Numbered from the stretch's first letter, positions 52,018 through 60,361 are shown. The stretch is DNA of 64,000 nucleotides from Nocardia xishanensis NBRC 101358 (GCF_001613365.1 NZ_BDCF01000032.1:1-64000); one strand, 5' to 3'. Numbers and translations: made by a program. The notes: a model not told the origin generated them from the letters alone.

Positions 52018-52722
52018 GTGAGTCAACCGACGAACAACCGGCTCGGCACCGTTCTGATCACCGGCGGCGCGTCCGGCCTCGGCGCAGCGACGGTCGACGC
52101 CGTACACGCCGCGGGTGGCGTCGCGCTCGTGATCGACCGCGACAAACCGGACTCCGACGTCATCTGGGAATACGCGGATCTGGCGTATTCCGAAGACGCC
52201 GAGCGCGCGGTCCGTACCCTGATCGACCGCGCGGGCGGACGGCTCGACGCGGTGTTCACCGCCGCGGGCGTCGACTCCTGCGGCAAGCTCGACGAGGTCG
52301 CGACCGAAGACTGGGAGCGGGTCGTCCGGGTGAACCTGCTCGGCACCGCCGCGGTCATCCGCGCCGCGCTGCCCGCGTTGCGAGCCAGTCGCGGCACGAT
52401 CGTCACTGTCGCCTCCACCCTCGGTCTGAAAGCCTTGCCCGACGCCACCGCCTACTGCGCCTCGAAATTCGGTGTGGTCGGGCTGACCAGGGCGCTGGCG
52501 GCCGAGACCGCGGGCGAGGTGGGGGTCACCCTGCTCGTGCCCGGCGGCATGCACACCGCCTTCTTCGACGGGCGGCCCGATCGGTACGCTCCGCCGCCCG
52601 GTATCGAACTGAACAAGCCCGAAGACGTCGCCGCCACGGCAGTGTTCGCCATGTCCCAGCCGCCCGGCTGCGAGATCAGGGAGATGGTCGTCTGCCATTC
52701 CACCGAACAGTCCTGGCCGTGA
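52018..52722 (+). CDS. SDR-family oxidoreductase in the heptose cluster
   Basis: A 234-residue classical SDR: TGGASGLG near residue 15, catalytic VASTLG with YCASK, and a C-terminus without the usual hydrophobic GG element. Length and motifs are those of classical, not extended, SDRs, so it is not an obvious HldD epimerase. The GTG start follows AAAGGACC, 31 bp after the GT4 gene. It may oxidise or epimerise a sugar or lipid intermediate of this cluster. Confidence 0.85.
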   Translation: MSQPTNNRLGTVLITGGASGLGAATVDAVHAAGGVALVIDRDKPDSDVIWEYADLAYSEDAERAVRTLIDRAGGRLDAVFTAAGVDSCGKLDEVATEDWERVVRVNLLGTAAVIRAALPALRASRGTIVTVASTLGLKALPDATAYCASKFGVVGLTRALAAETAGEVGVTLLVPGGMHTAFFDGRPDRYAPPPGIELNKPEDVAATAVFAMSQPPGCEIREMVVCHSTEQSWP

Positions 52723-52747
52723 GCGACTTCGGCCATCTCGCGCCGGC

Positions 52748-53794
52748 ATGACCGGGCACGTGCTGGCGGCCCGGCTCGACAGCGCGGGCGACGTCCTGGT
52801 CACCGGTCCCGCCGTCCGCGCCGTCGCGGCGCGGGCGGATCGAGTGACATTCCTGGCCGGGCAGCGCGGGCGGGCGGCCGCCGAACTGCTGCCCGGCGTG
52901 CATCGGGTGGTCGAATTCCAGGCGGGCTGGGTCGATTTCGACCCGCCGCCGGTCACCGCGACGACGATCGACCATCTTCGCACCGATATCGCGGCGCTCG
53001 GCGTGGACGAGGCGCTGATCTTCACCTCGTTCCACCAGTCGCCGCTGCCGCTGGCGCTGGTGCTGCGCACCGCGGGCGTCCGCAGGATCTGCGCGATCAG
53101 CACCGATTACCCTGGCTCGCTACTGGATGTGCGGCATCAGCCGGACGAGGACCTGCCCGAGCCGGTCAGAGCCGTCTCACTGGCGCGGGCGGCCGGTTAT
53201 CCGGCGACCGACACTTCGATGCGAATCCGTGCCGATCTGCCCGACGTGCGGGCGCTGTCGGGCGGCCCGGGGTATGTGGTGTTCCATCCCGGCGCGGCCG
53301 TCCCGGCGCGGCGCATGTCGGCGGAACGGTCCGCGTCGATCGTCGCGGCGCTGTGCCGGGCGGGTCACCGGGTGCTGGTCACCGGCAGCCGGGAGGAGAA
53401 GGAACTGACCGCCGCCGTCGCGGCGGGCGTGGCCGAAGACTTGGGTGGCGCCACGGATTTCGCGATGCTGGCGGCCGTGCTGCGCGACGCCCGCGTGGTC
53501 GTCGCGCCCAATACCGCGGCCGCGCATCTGGCGGCGGCGGTGGGCACGCCGATCGTCTCGCTGTTCGCCCCCGTGGTTCCCGCGTGCCGTTGGGCGCCGC
53601 ACGGTGTGCCGACGATCTTGCTCGGCGACCGGTCCGCGGCGTGCGCGGGCTCGCGGGCGCGCACCTGCCCGGTGCCAGGTCATCCGTGCCTGGAGGAGAT
53701 CGAGGACGGCGCGGTGGTCGCCGCGGTGGCACAGCTGGCCGGCATCGAGCGCTCACTCGGCGCCGAAGATGATCTCGAGCAACGGGGCGCGTGA
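52748..53794 (+). CDS. GT9-family glycosyltransferase (heptosyltransferase-like)
   Basis: A 348-residue GT-B protein of the ADP-heptose:LPS heptosyltransferase family. RLDSAGDVLVTGPAVRAVA at the N terminus, HPGAAVPARRMSAERSASIVAAL and PNTAAAHLAAAVGTPIVSLFAPV in the C-terminal half are characteristic. The presence of ADP-heptose synthesis genes on both sides makes heptose transfer the natural hypothesis, although this organism group lacks LPS. It starts 25 bp after the SDR gene. Confidence 0.88.
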   Translation: MTGHVLAARLDSAGDVLVTGPAVRAVAARADRVTFLAGQRGRAAAELLPGVHRVVEFQAGWVDFDPPPVTATTIDHLRTDIAALGVDEALIFTSFHQSPLPLALVLRTAGVRRICAISTDYPGSLLDVRHQPDEDLPEPVRAVSLARAAGYPATDTSMRIRADLPDVRALSGGPGYVVFHPGAAVPARRMSAERSASIVAALCRAGHRVLVTGSREEKELTAAVAAGVAEDLGGATDFAMLAAVLRDARVVVAPNTAAAHLAAAVGTPIVSLFAPVVPACRWAPHGVPTILLGDRSAACAGSRARTCPVPGHPCLEEIEDGAVVAAVAQLAGIERSLGAEDDLEQRGA

Positions 53795-54152
53795 GCCGAA
53801 AAGCGCCCTCCACCAGGCGTATGGAGAACCGCTTCCGTTCGACGGTTTCGAAGTGCTCGGCCGGGGCATGTCCGAGACAAGGCGGTGCCCGCACCGCCAT
53901 ACCCTGCGGAAACGAGGAGGTCAGCAAGCGCGGAGCGGTTATGCCCCTCGCCGAGCCGGACAGCACGTCCCGCCTCAGTGTCGTTTCACGACACTCCATC
54001 ACCGACACCACCGGTCTCGCCCGGCCCCGCACCGGTCCGGTCGATGCCGGAGGCGCTCGAACAGTGGCGGCGACTACGCCGCGCCGATATCCGCACCGGC
54101 GTGGTGACCGACCAGTACGGCGCGCGGGCGCGAGGAGGAAGGAATATCCATC
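53795..54152. other. 358-bp gap inside the heptose cluster with an inverted repeat
   Basis: No gene could be established. A short frame beginning MPEALEQWRRLRRADIR near 54040 reads like protein but continues out of frame through gmhA, so it may be a remnant. The gap contains the inverted repeat at 53977-53995 and, at its end, the AGGAGG ribosome site of the gmhA-like gene. Confidence 0.35.
53977..53995. repeat. perfect inverted repeat in the heptose cluster gap
   Basis: AGTGTCGT-TTC-ACGACACT, 8-base perfect arms. It could be a transcription-factor operator or a small mRNA hairpin upstream of gmhA. Confidence 0.55.
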
Positions 54153-54761
54153 GTGAACGGCGCAGCGAATCGGCATGGCAGGCCCGCTTCGGCCGAACTG
54201 GAAGAACACTTCGACGCGCTCGTCTCGGCGCTCGGTCGCAATATCCGGCCCGCGGTGGCCCGGGTGCTGTCCTGGGGCGAGCAGCTCGCCGTCGTCTACG
54301 ACCGCGGCGGGCGATTGTTCGTGTGCGGCAACGGCGGCAGCGCCGCCGAAGCGCAGCATCTGACCGCCGAACTCACCGGCCGCTTTCGCGCCGAACGCCG
54401 ACCGCTGTCCGCCATCTCCCTGCACGCCGAAACCTCCAGTCTCACCGCGATAGTCAACGACTACGGGTCCGACGAGATGTTCGCCAGACAGCTGCGCGCC
54501 CACGGCCGCCCCGGTGATGTCCTGATCGCGTTGTCCACCAGCGGCTCCAGCGCGAATGTCGTCGCCGCGGCCAAGACCGGACACGAAATCGGCCTCGCCA
54601 CTTGGGCGATGACCGGACCGTCCCCCAACACCCTCGCCGCGCTGTGCGACGACGCGATCCCGATCGAAGCCGATGCCGTCTCCACCGTGCAGGAGATGCA
54701 CCTGGTGCTGGTACACGCGCTGTGCACGGCGCTGGAGGCCGCGCTCGGGACGGATTCGTGA
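54153..54761 (+). CDS. gmhA: sedoheptulose-7-phosphate isomerase (GmhA-like SIS protein)
   Basis: A 202-residue single-SIS-domain protein. VCGNGGSAAEAQHLTAELTGRF, STSGSSANVVAAA and STVQEMHLVLVHAL with the catalytic His follow GmhA closely. It converts sedoheptulose-7-phosphate to D-glycero-D-manno-heptose-7-phosphate. GTG at 54153 has AGGAGG nearby. Its stop overlaps the start of the PfkB gene in GTGA. Confidence 0.88.
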   Translation: MNGAANRHGRPASAELEEHFDALVSALGRNIRPAVARVLSWGEQLAVVYDRGGRLFVCGNGGSAAEAQHLTAELTGRFRAERRPLSAISLHAETSSLTAIVNDYGSDEMFARQLRAHGRPGDVLIALSTSGSSANVVAAAKTGHEIGLATWAMTGPSPNTLAALCDDAIPIEADAVSTVQEMHLVLVHALCTALEAALGTDS

Positions 54762-55753
54762 TATCCGGGGGCCCGCTGGTCGTGGTGGGCGACGCGCTGC
54801 TCGACATCGAGGTCGAGGGCCGCGCGGACCGGTACAGCCCGGACGGGCACGTCCCGGTCGTCGACGTCACCGCGCGATCGTTTCGCCCCGGCGGCGCGGG
54901 ACTCGCCGCGCTGCTCGGCGTCCAGGACGTCGCCGAGGTGGTGCTGGTGACCGGCGTCGCCGACGATCCGGCGGGTGAACGGCTCCGCGCGGCGATGCCG
55001 TCACGCGTTCGCCTCGTCCCGCTGCCGTTCGCGGGCAGCACGGTCTGCAAGGAGCGCGTGCGTGCGGTCGGTCCGTGCGCGGGAGCCAGCCCCGACGGCG
55101 TGCCCGTTCCGGTCACTCGCCTCGACTTCGGCGACGGGCGGGTGTCCCCTGATTCCGTCACCGCGGACGCGCGGACGGCCATCGCCTCGGCCTGCGCCGT
55201 TCTGGTCGCCGACTACGGCCGCGGCGCCGCAGCGCACCCGGAAATCCGGGCGTTGGTCGAGGAGCGGGCCCGTCGGGTGCCGGTCGTCTGGGATCCGCAT
55301 CCTCGCGGCCCTGAGCCGGTGCGCGGCGCCGCGCTGATCACCCCGAACCGCGACGAGGCCGAGCGCTTCGTCCCCGATCGGCCGGATTTCGCGGGCCGCG
55401 CGAAGGTACTGACGGATCGCTGGGCGGCGCGGGCGGTCGCGATCACGCTCGGTGCGGACGGCGCGGTGTTGTATCGCCGCTTTCGGCCGAGCGTCTTGCA
55501 TGTGCCGATCCCGGCCGAGCGCCGCGCTCCGGCCGCGGCGGACACCTGCGGCGCAGGAGACCGGTTCGCCTCCGCCGCGACCGTCGCCATGTCCGAGGGC
55601 GCCGAGCCGGAGAACGCGGTGCGGCACGCGGTCGTCTCGGCGACCGAATTCGTCCGCCGCGGTGCGGCTTCCGCGTTCGCCACGGCCCAGACGGCCTCGC
55701 GCGAGGCCGACCGGACACACACCGGCGTCGTGGCGCGCTCGGTGCACTGGTGA
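54758..55753 (+). CDS. PfkB-family heptose-7-phosphate kinase (HldA-like)
   Basis: A 331-residue ribokinase/PfkB sugar kinase matching the N-terminal half of HldE: VVVGDALLDIEVEGRADRYSPDGHVPVVDV, ITPNRDEAERF, and the DTCGAGDRFASA catalytic Asp motif. It would phosphorylate heptose-7-phosphate at C1. GTG at 54758 overlaps the gmhA stop (GTGA), so synthesis is coupled. HldE is here split into a kinase at the end and an adenylyltransferase at the beginning of the cluster. Confidence 0.87.
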   Translation: MISGGPLVVVGDALLDIEVEGRADRYSPDGHVPVVDVTARSFRPGGAGLAALLGVQDVAEVVLVTGVADDPAGERLRAAMPSRVRLVPLPFAGSTVCKERVRAVGPCAGASPDGVPVPVTRLDFGDGRVSPDSVTADARTAIASACAVLVADYGRGAAAHPEIRALVEERARRVPVVWDPHPRGPEPVRGAALITPNRDEAERFVPDRPDFAGRAKVLTDRWAARAVAITLGADGAVLYRRFRPSVLHVPIPAERRAPAAADTCGAGDRFASAATVAMSEGAEPENAVRHAVVSATEFVRRGAASAFATAQTASREADRTHTGVVARSVHW

Positions 55754-55769
55754 GTATCGCTCGCGCGGG

Positions 55770-55794
55770 GATTCGCTGCCGCGACGCTGGGTAA
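55770..55794 (+). promoter_or_regulatory. SigF/SigB-like promoter for the small EWRDPEP protein
   Basis: GATT, 15 bases, GGGTAA, ending 118 bp before the ATG at 55913. Same form as the element at 50641. Confidence 0.45.
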
Positions 55795-55912
55795 CCGGCA
55801 CGCGTGCGACGCGCTGCCGATCGTGGCCTACCCGACGCTGCCCGCGACGAGGACGGGTGCTGGGGCGACGGACCGCCGCTGCGGCACCGATGAGCACGGA
55901 AAGGAGGACAGC

Positions 55913-56110
55913 ATGGAACGCGGTAACAGCAAGCACGGGCCGAAGCGCGACGACGAGCTCGCGCACGAATTGCAGGGCGCGCTGCGCAGCAACCGATCGG
56001 TTCGCGGCGAGGAGTGGCGCGATCCCGAACCGCTCGCTGACGAGGAAGAAGTCCTGACCGCTCGTCCCGAGCTCCCGCGTCCGGCCCCGCCGGACAACCC
56101 GCAACCCTGA
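55913..56110 (+). CDS. small conserved acidic protein, unknown function
   Basis: A 65-residue hydrophilic protein (MERGNSKHGPKRDDELAHELQGALRS, then RGEEWRDPEPLADEEE) of a type widespread in actinobacteria, with the conserved EWRxPEP sequence. AAGGAGG lies 6 bases before the ATG. No function is known; the fold is likely a short helix with a disordered tail. A SigB-like promoter lies upstream, and members of this type are often near stress genes. Confidence 0.75.
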   Translation: MERGNSKHGPKRDDELAHELQGALRSNRSVRGEEWRDPEPLADEEEVLTARPELPRPAPPDNPQP

Positions 56111-56271
56111 CGAGCACCGTCGCGGCGACGCCGACCCGGCCACGCCGAGACGGTCGTACCGGAATCGGGCTAGATTGGTAGTCCTCGCCCCGGTGCGTTC
56201 GCGCGCCGAGCCGCCGCGGGCGTCGTTCGATGCAGTCGCCCACCTGCGGGCACGGCCGAGGCGGAGCAGCG

Positions 56272-57225
56272 ATGGACACGTTCGTTTTCGACAGCGAGGA
56301 TCTCGACGCGACCGAGGCGATGCTGAACGCGGCCTACACCAAGATGCGGATCGGCAGCAGTCAGGGGCGGACGCGCACGAAGGTCGCCCGCGACGTGCTC
56401 GGCACGATCAGCGTCGACCAGCTGGAGCTGGGATTCGACATGGCCTACCGCGCCGACCCGCTCGGCCGCGTGTGCCTGTGCGATATGGAGAGCGGCGCCA
56501 TCGAGGAAACCTTCGCCGACGGCTCGACAGACACCTTCGTGTCCGGGGACTTGGCGCTCATCGCGCCGCCGGACGAACCGTATTCCGGCGTTGTGCGCGG
56601 CGCGCGCTACCGGCTCACCATGTTCGACCCTGCGCTGCTCACCCAGGTCGCCGCGGCGATCCCAGGCCGCGGAGCCGGGCTGGTACGCCTGACGCATCAT
56701 CGTCCGGTCTCCGACACCGCGGTCGCTGAGTTGCGTCAGGTGATCCGGTGGCTGCACCAGCACGTTCTCGACGTGCCCGAGGCGCGCGAATCTCCGCTCA
56801 TCGCCGCCTCGGCCGGTCAGTGTCTCGCGGCGGGCGTCTTGCAGGCCTTCCCGAACAACGCGTCGCCGAATCCGACGGTCGTCGACCGAAGGGACGCCCA
56901 CCCGGACACCCTGCGCCGCGCCATCGCCTACATCGAGGCGCACGCGAACGAGCCGATCACTGTGGCCGACATCGCGGCGGGCGCGTACGTGACCATCCGT
57001 GCCGTCCAGCTCGCGTTCCGCAGGCATCTGGATTCGACGCCGATGTCGTATCTCCGAAAGGTGCGGTTGGCCGGCGCGCACGAGCAGTTGCGCGCGACCG
57101 GGCCCGGCAGCGGGCAGACCGTCACAAGCGTCGCCGCGGACTGGGGTTTCGCGCATCCCGGCCGGTTCGCGAGCGCCTACCGCGAGGCCTACGGCGTCTC
57201 GCCGCAGACCACGTTGCACGACTGA
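56272..57225 (+). CDS. AraC-family transcriptional regulator
   Basis: A 317-residue AraC regulator. An N-terminal cupin-like effector domain (LGRVCLCDMESGAIEETFADGSTDTFVSGDLALIAPPDEPY) precedes the two HTHs (AHANEPITVADIAAGAYVTIRAVQLAFRRHLDSTPMSYLRKVRLAGAHEQL and VTSVAADWGFAHPGRFASAYREAYGVSP). GGAG precedes the ATG at 56272. The 3' end is 4 bp from the convergent GAF gene. Target genes unknown. Confidence 0.92.
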   Translation: MDTFVFDSEDLDATEAMLNAAYTKMRIGSSQGRTRTKVARDVLGTISVDQLELGFDMAYRADPLGRVCLCDMESGAIEETFADGSTDTFVSGDLALIAPPDEPYSGVVRGARYRLTMFDPALLTQVAAAIPGRGAGLVRLTHHRPVSDTAVAELRQVIRWLHQHVLDVPEARESPLIAASAGQCLAAGVLQAFPNNASPNPTVVDRRDAHPDTLRRAIAYIEAHANEPITVADIAAGAYVTIRAVQLAFRRHLDSTPMSYLRKVRLAGAHEQLRATGPGSGQTVTSVAADWGFAHPGRFASAYREAYGVSPQTTLHD

Positions 57226-57229
57226 CAGG

Positions 57230-57718
57230 TCACTGTCCGCCGTCCAGCATCGCCGCGATCTCGCGGCACGCGGGGTTCAGCGCGCCGCCCAGGTCTGCGA
57301 AGACGTTCGGCCGGTCGGCGTAGAGGGCGAGCACCGCGACGCGGCCGTTGGCTCCGGCCACCTTGCGGCAGTGCAGTGAACGCAGACCGAGCAGACGCAG
57401 TTGCGCACGGCACTCGCTCCAGCGGATCTCGGCATCCAGATCGGCGACGGTCACGGCGGATTCGTCGCGCAGCGCCAGCCGGTTCGGCGCGGTCTCGCTG
57501 ATCAGCTGCGCTTCCTCGGCCAGCTTCGCCCGCGGCGACGACCACGCCCTGATCCCGATCTCGTCACCGGAGCGGACCGTGAGCCCGACGAGCACACCCG
57601 GAGGAAAGCCCGTCGCCAGTTCTCGGAGGACCGCGTGCAGATCACGCAACGCGGCGGTGGGCCGCTCGATGGAAGGCACCGACGTCGGATCGGATGCCCA
57701 CCGGCTCGTCTCGAGCAT
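57230..57718 (-). CDS. GAF-domain protein
   Basis: A 162-residue soluble protein with a single GAF-like domain (LHAVLRELATGFPPGVLVGLTVRSGDEIGIRAWSS, then DLDAEIRWSECRAQLRLLGLRSLHCRKVAG and a VAVLALYADRPNVF strand). It has no ANTAR or kinase part. CCAAGGAG precedes the ATG at 57718. It may bind a small ligand and act with the neighbouring STAS protein in a partner-switching pathway (inference from proximity). Confidence 0.8.
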   Translation of the reverse strand: MLETSRWASDPTSVPSIERPTAALRDLHAVLRELATGFPPGVLVGLTVRSGDEIGIRAWSSPRAKLAEEAQLISETAPNRLALRDESAVTVADLDAEIRWSECRAQLRLLGLRSLHCRKVAGANGRVAVLALYADRPNVFADLGGALNPACREIAAMLDGGQ

Positions 57719-57919
57719 GGCAACTCCTTGGAACGGCCCGGGCGTTGGGCCGCGCGGGATCGACATGTCGGCGACAGCCACGGCGAAGACGCGACAAGAC
57801 CACCGTTATCGAGCCTGTCAACACGCGGCGGAACCCCACAACACGGAGAACGAAGTCTCGGCGGAAGGCCGTCCAGAAAACGAAGCGCACCCGCTTCGAG
57901 CGGATTCAGCGCGGGCGGC

Positions 57920-58321
57920 TCACGGTCCCAGCGCTTCGTCCAGACTGACGTAATAGCAGAACATCGCCCGCACGCCGACCAGGTCGAGCACCCGGTCGAT
58001 CTCGGCGTGACCCGACACCAGACGCAGGTCGACACCGTGTTCGGCGAGCTGCCGCTTGTACTCCCCCAACGCGAGGGCGGCGCGTATCCCGACGAAACGA
58101 GTGGCGCGGAAGTCGACGACGACGGCACTACAGCCGCGCTCGGGAATGGCGTCGAGTGCGGCGCACAATTCGGGAAGCCCGGCGAGATCCAGTTCGCCGT
58201 CCACCACCATCACGACGCAGCTGCCGCGCATGGCCACCGAGCGTCCCCCTGGCCGCCGCTTGTCGCGCATGTAGTGGTGTGTTCGCCCGACGCCGGACCG
58301 CACAACGATTTTCGTCGACAT
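57920..58321 (-). CDS. STAS-domain protein, anti-anti-sigma-like
   Basis: A 133-residue protein with a C-terminal STAS domain (GSCVVMVVDGELDLAGLPELCAALDAIPERGCSAVVVDFRATRFVGIRAALALGEYKRQL). The strand-loop that carries the phosphorylatable Ser/Thr in RsbV reads FVGIRAA here, so this residue is absent and the protein is atypical. GGGAGG precedes the ATG at 58321. It could tune an anti-sigma factor for the SigB/F-type sigma encoded 24 kb away, but that is speculative. Confidence 0.82.
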   Translation of the reverse strand: MSTKIVVRSGVGRTHHYMRDKRRPGGRSVAMRGSCVVMVVDGELDLAGLPELCAALDAIPERGCSAVVVDFRATRFVGIRAALALGEYKRQLAEHGVDLRLVSGHAEIDRVLDLVGVRAMFCYYVSLDEALGP

Positions 58322-58679
58322 CGCAGAACCTCCCAACGGGATGGTGTCCCACCTGTCGACCCGACGACGCCAGGCGTCACCTGGTCGGTGCGATTCAACC
58401 GAGAACCGCGTGGGGCTGTGCTCGTCTGGAGAAATCCAGCCTGCGGCCGGTCCGGTACTTCGGCCATCGGCGTCGCGCGATCGAGCCACGATCCGCGGCC
58501 CCGGCCGCCCTCCTTAGTTGTGCTCCAAGCATAAGCCGGTAGCCGATCCACTTTCACCTGTTGCGGCGAAGGACCTGTCTACCTGCGCTTGCTCGCCGGG
58601 GCCTGCTATGGAAACCCCCTCGGATCCCCCTGCGGTTCGGCTGCCAGTCCGCCATCGACCTCTTCCGTCGATGCCTGCG
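58322..58679. other. 358-bp gap between the STAS and Met-rich peptide genes
   Basis: No gene is firmly supported. A 33-codon, Arg-rich frame at 58554-58655 (minus) begins MADWQPNRRG after a GAAGAGG sequence and could be a second small peptide translated after the Met-rich one; codon bias does not settle it. The left end contains the STAS promoter region. Confidence 0.35.
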
Positions 58680-58775
58680 TCACATCATCATCGGCATGCC
58701 GGGAAATATGCTGCTCAACCAGCCGGTCAGCATCCCCATGAGCTGGCCGAGCATGCCCATGTCCATGTCCATCAT
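58680..58775 (-). CDS. 31-residue Met-rich hydrophobic peptide
   Basis: A 31-residue peptide with 13 Met, opening MMDMDMGMLGQL and closing PGMPMMM. The middle (LMGMLTGWLSSIFPG) is hydrophobic and could form a short amphipathic or membrane-embedded helix. AGGAGG stands 8 bases before the double ATG, all but two codons end in G or C, and a GGGTAG promoter-like element lies upstream. It is below usual annotation cut-offs. Possible roles are Cu(I) binding, sacrificial methionine oxidation or a membrane peptide; none is established. An in-frame GTG one codon earlier is an alternative start. Confidence 0.7.
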   Translation of the reverse strand: MMDMDMGMLGQLMGMLTGWLSSIFPGMPMMM

Positions 58776-58815
58776 CACGAACACCTCCTCTCCGGTGCGT
58801 CCTCCCCTTTTTCGC

Positions 58816-58840
58816 CTACCCGGATCGGTATCGAACATGC
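58816..58840 (-). promoter_or_regulatory. SigB-like promoter of the Met-rich peptide
   Basis: Minus-strand GCAT, 15 bases, GGGTAG, with the -10 ending 40 bp before the ATG at 58775. The -35 fits only the loose GNNT form. Confidence 0.4.
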
Positions 58841-58869
58841 CGTCGGACGATGTCCAGCTAGCAGCGCTT

Positions 58870-60351
58870 TCAGCCGTAGCGGCGCACGAGTTCGCGCTTG
58901 AGCACCTTGTGACTCGGACCGAGCGGCAACTGGTCGACGAACTCCACCCGGCGCGGATACTTGTGCTTGGCGAGGCGCTCGCGGCCGAAGGCGACGACCT
59001 CCTCCGCGGTCAGCGGTCCACCGGCGACGACGACCGCGCAGATCTCCTCGCCGTAGGTCTCGTCGGGCAGACCGATCACCGCGACCGCGTCGACGGCGGG
59101 GTGGTACAGCAGCGCCTCTTCCACCTCGCTGGGGTACACGTTGAAGCCGCCGCGGATGATCATGTCCTTGATCCGGTCGGCGATCGTCACATACCCGTCG
59201 GAGTCTTTCACGCCGAGATCGCCCGTCCGGAACCAGCCGTGCACCACCGCGCGGGCGGTGGCCTGAGGATTGCCGATGTATCCGTTGAACACGTTGTGCC
59301 CGCGGATCACGATCTCGCCGAGTTCTCCGGTGGGCAGCAGGACGATCTCGTCCGGCAGGCCGGGGTCGGCGATCTCCACCTCCACGCCCCACACCGCGTG
59401 CCCGACGGTGCCCGCGCGCGGCCCGAAGTCCGGCTGGTTCACCGCGGCGGTCGGCGAGGTCTCCGAGAGCCCGTAACCCTCCAGAATCCGGGTGCCGAAC
59501 AGATCGTGAAAAGTCTCCAGCACCGGCTGCGGCAGCGAAGCACCGCCCGAGATGCACAAACGCAGGGGCGGTGCACCGAGTTTCGTTGCGGCGGTGATCA
59601 ACCGGACATACATGGTCGGCACGCCGTGGAAGGTGTTCACGCCCTCGGCGTGCATCAGCCGGATGGCGGCGTCGGGGTCGAAGCGGGGCTGCAACACCAG
59701 CGTCGCGCCCGCGCGCCAGGTGGAGTTCATGGAGACGGTCTGGCCGAAGATGTGGAACAGCGGAAGCGCGCCGAGCGCGACGTCGTCGCCGCGAACGTCG
59801 TTGGCGTCGAAGGCGTTCACCGTCGCGTTCATGACCATGTTCAGATGGCTGAGCTCGGCGCCCTTCGGCTTGCCCGTGGTTCCGCTGGTGTAGAACACCA
59901 CGGCCGGATCCCCGGGGGCGCGCGAGACGAACGAGCTGATCGGTTCCGCCACAAGGGCATTCGGATCGTGACAGCCGATGCCCGCCGCGTCCGCCGCGAC
60001 CTGCCCGACACCAGCGAACTGCTCGTGGCACACCAGCAGCGTCGCCCCGCTGTCGCGCAGCACGTGCGTGGCCTCGTCGGCGGTCAGCAGCAGATGCACC
60101 GGGATCACCACTGCGCCCGCGGCGAGGATCGCGTAGTAGGCGCGCGGGAACTCGGCGGTATTCGGGCACATCAACGCGACGCGATCGCCGGGGCGCACCC
60201 CGAGTCCGATCAGGGCGGCGGCCTGTTCGCGGGCCTGCGCCCACAGCTCGGCGAATGTGATGCGCTGCTTGCCCTCGATCAACGCGATTCGATCCGGGCG
60301 GCGGCGCGCCTGCTCGGCCAGAATGCTCGCCAACGACAGCGTGGCGTTCAT
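58870..60351 (-). CDS. fatty-acyl-CoA ligase (AMP-forming)
   Basis: A 493-residue ANL-superfamily ligase. The AMP-binding loop FYTSGTTGKPKGAELSH, the A5 motif GYGLSETSP, and RTGDLG plus KDMIIRGGFNVYPSEVEEAL are present, as is the catalytic Lys in PSHKVLKREL. It activates a fatty or aryl acid to the CoA thioester. GGAGG lies just before the ATG at 60351; the longer frame crosses the promoter. Two copies of the 19-bp TetR operator occupy the region immediately upstream, tying it to the lipase/tetR locus 30 kb away. Confidence 0.92.
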   Translation of the reverse strand: MNATLSLASILAEQARRRPDRIALIEGKQRITFAELWAQAREQAAALIGLGVRPGDRVALMCPNTAEFPRAYYAILAAGAVVIPVHLLLTADEATHVLRDSGATLLVCHEQFAGVGQVAADAAGIGCHDPNALVAEPISSFVSRAPGDPAVVFYTSGTTGKPKGAELSHLNMVMNATVNAFDANDVRGDDVALGALPLFHIFGQTVSMNSTWRAGATLVLQPRFDPDAAIRLMHAEGVNTFHGVPTMYVRLITAATKLGAPPLRLCISGGASLPQPVLETFHDLFGTRILEGYGLSETSPTAAVNQPDFGPRAGTVGHAVWGVEVEIADPGLPDEIVLLPTGELGEIVIRGHNVFNGYIGNPQATARAVVHGWFRTGDLGVKDSDGYVTIADRIKDMIIRGGFNVYPSEVEEALLYHPAVDAVAVIGLPDETYGEEICAVVVAGGPLTAEEVVAFGRERLAKHKYPRRVEFVDQLPLGPSHKVLKRELVRRYG

Positions 60352-60361
60352 GCCACCTCCA

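Noticed and set aside
53791..54156. Plus-strand 121-codon ORF between GT9 and gmhA
   Set aside because: Translation is Arg/Ser/Pro-rich with no coherent hydrophobic pattern; it probably only fills the gap.
58554..58655. Second small ORF (MADWQPNRRG...) after the Met-rich peptide
   Set aside because: Weak ribosome site and an Arg-rich, compositionally neutral translation; kept only as a note.
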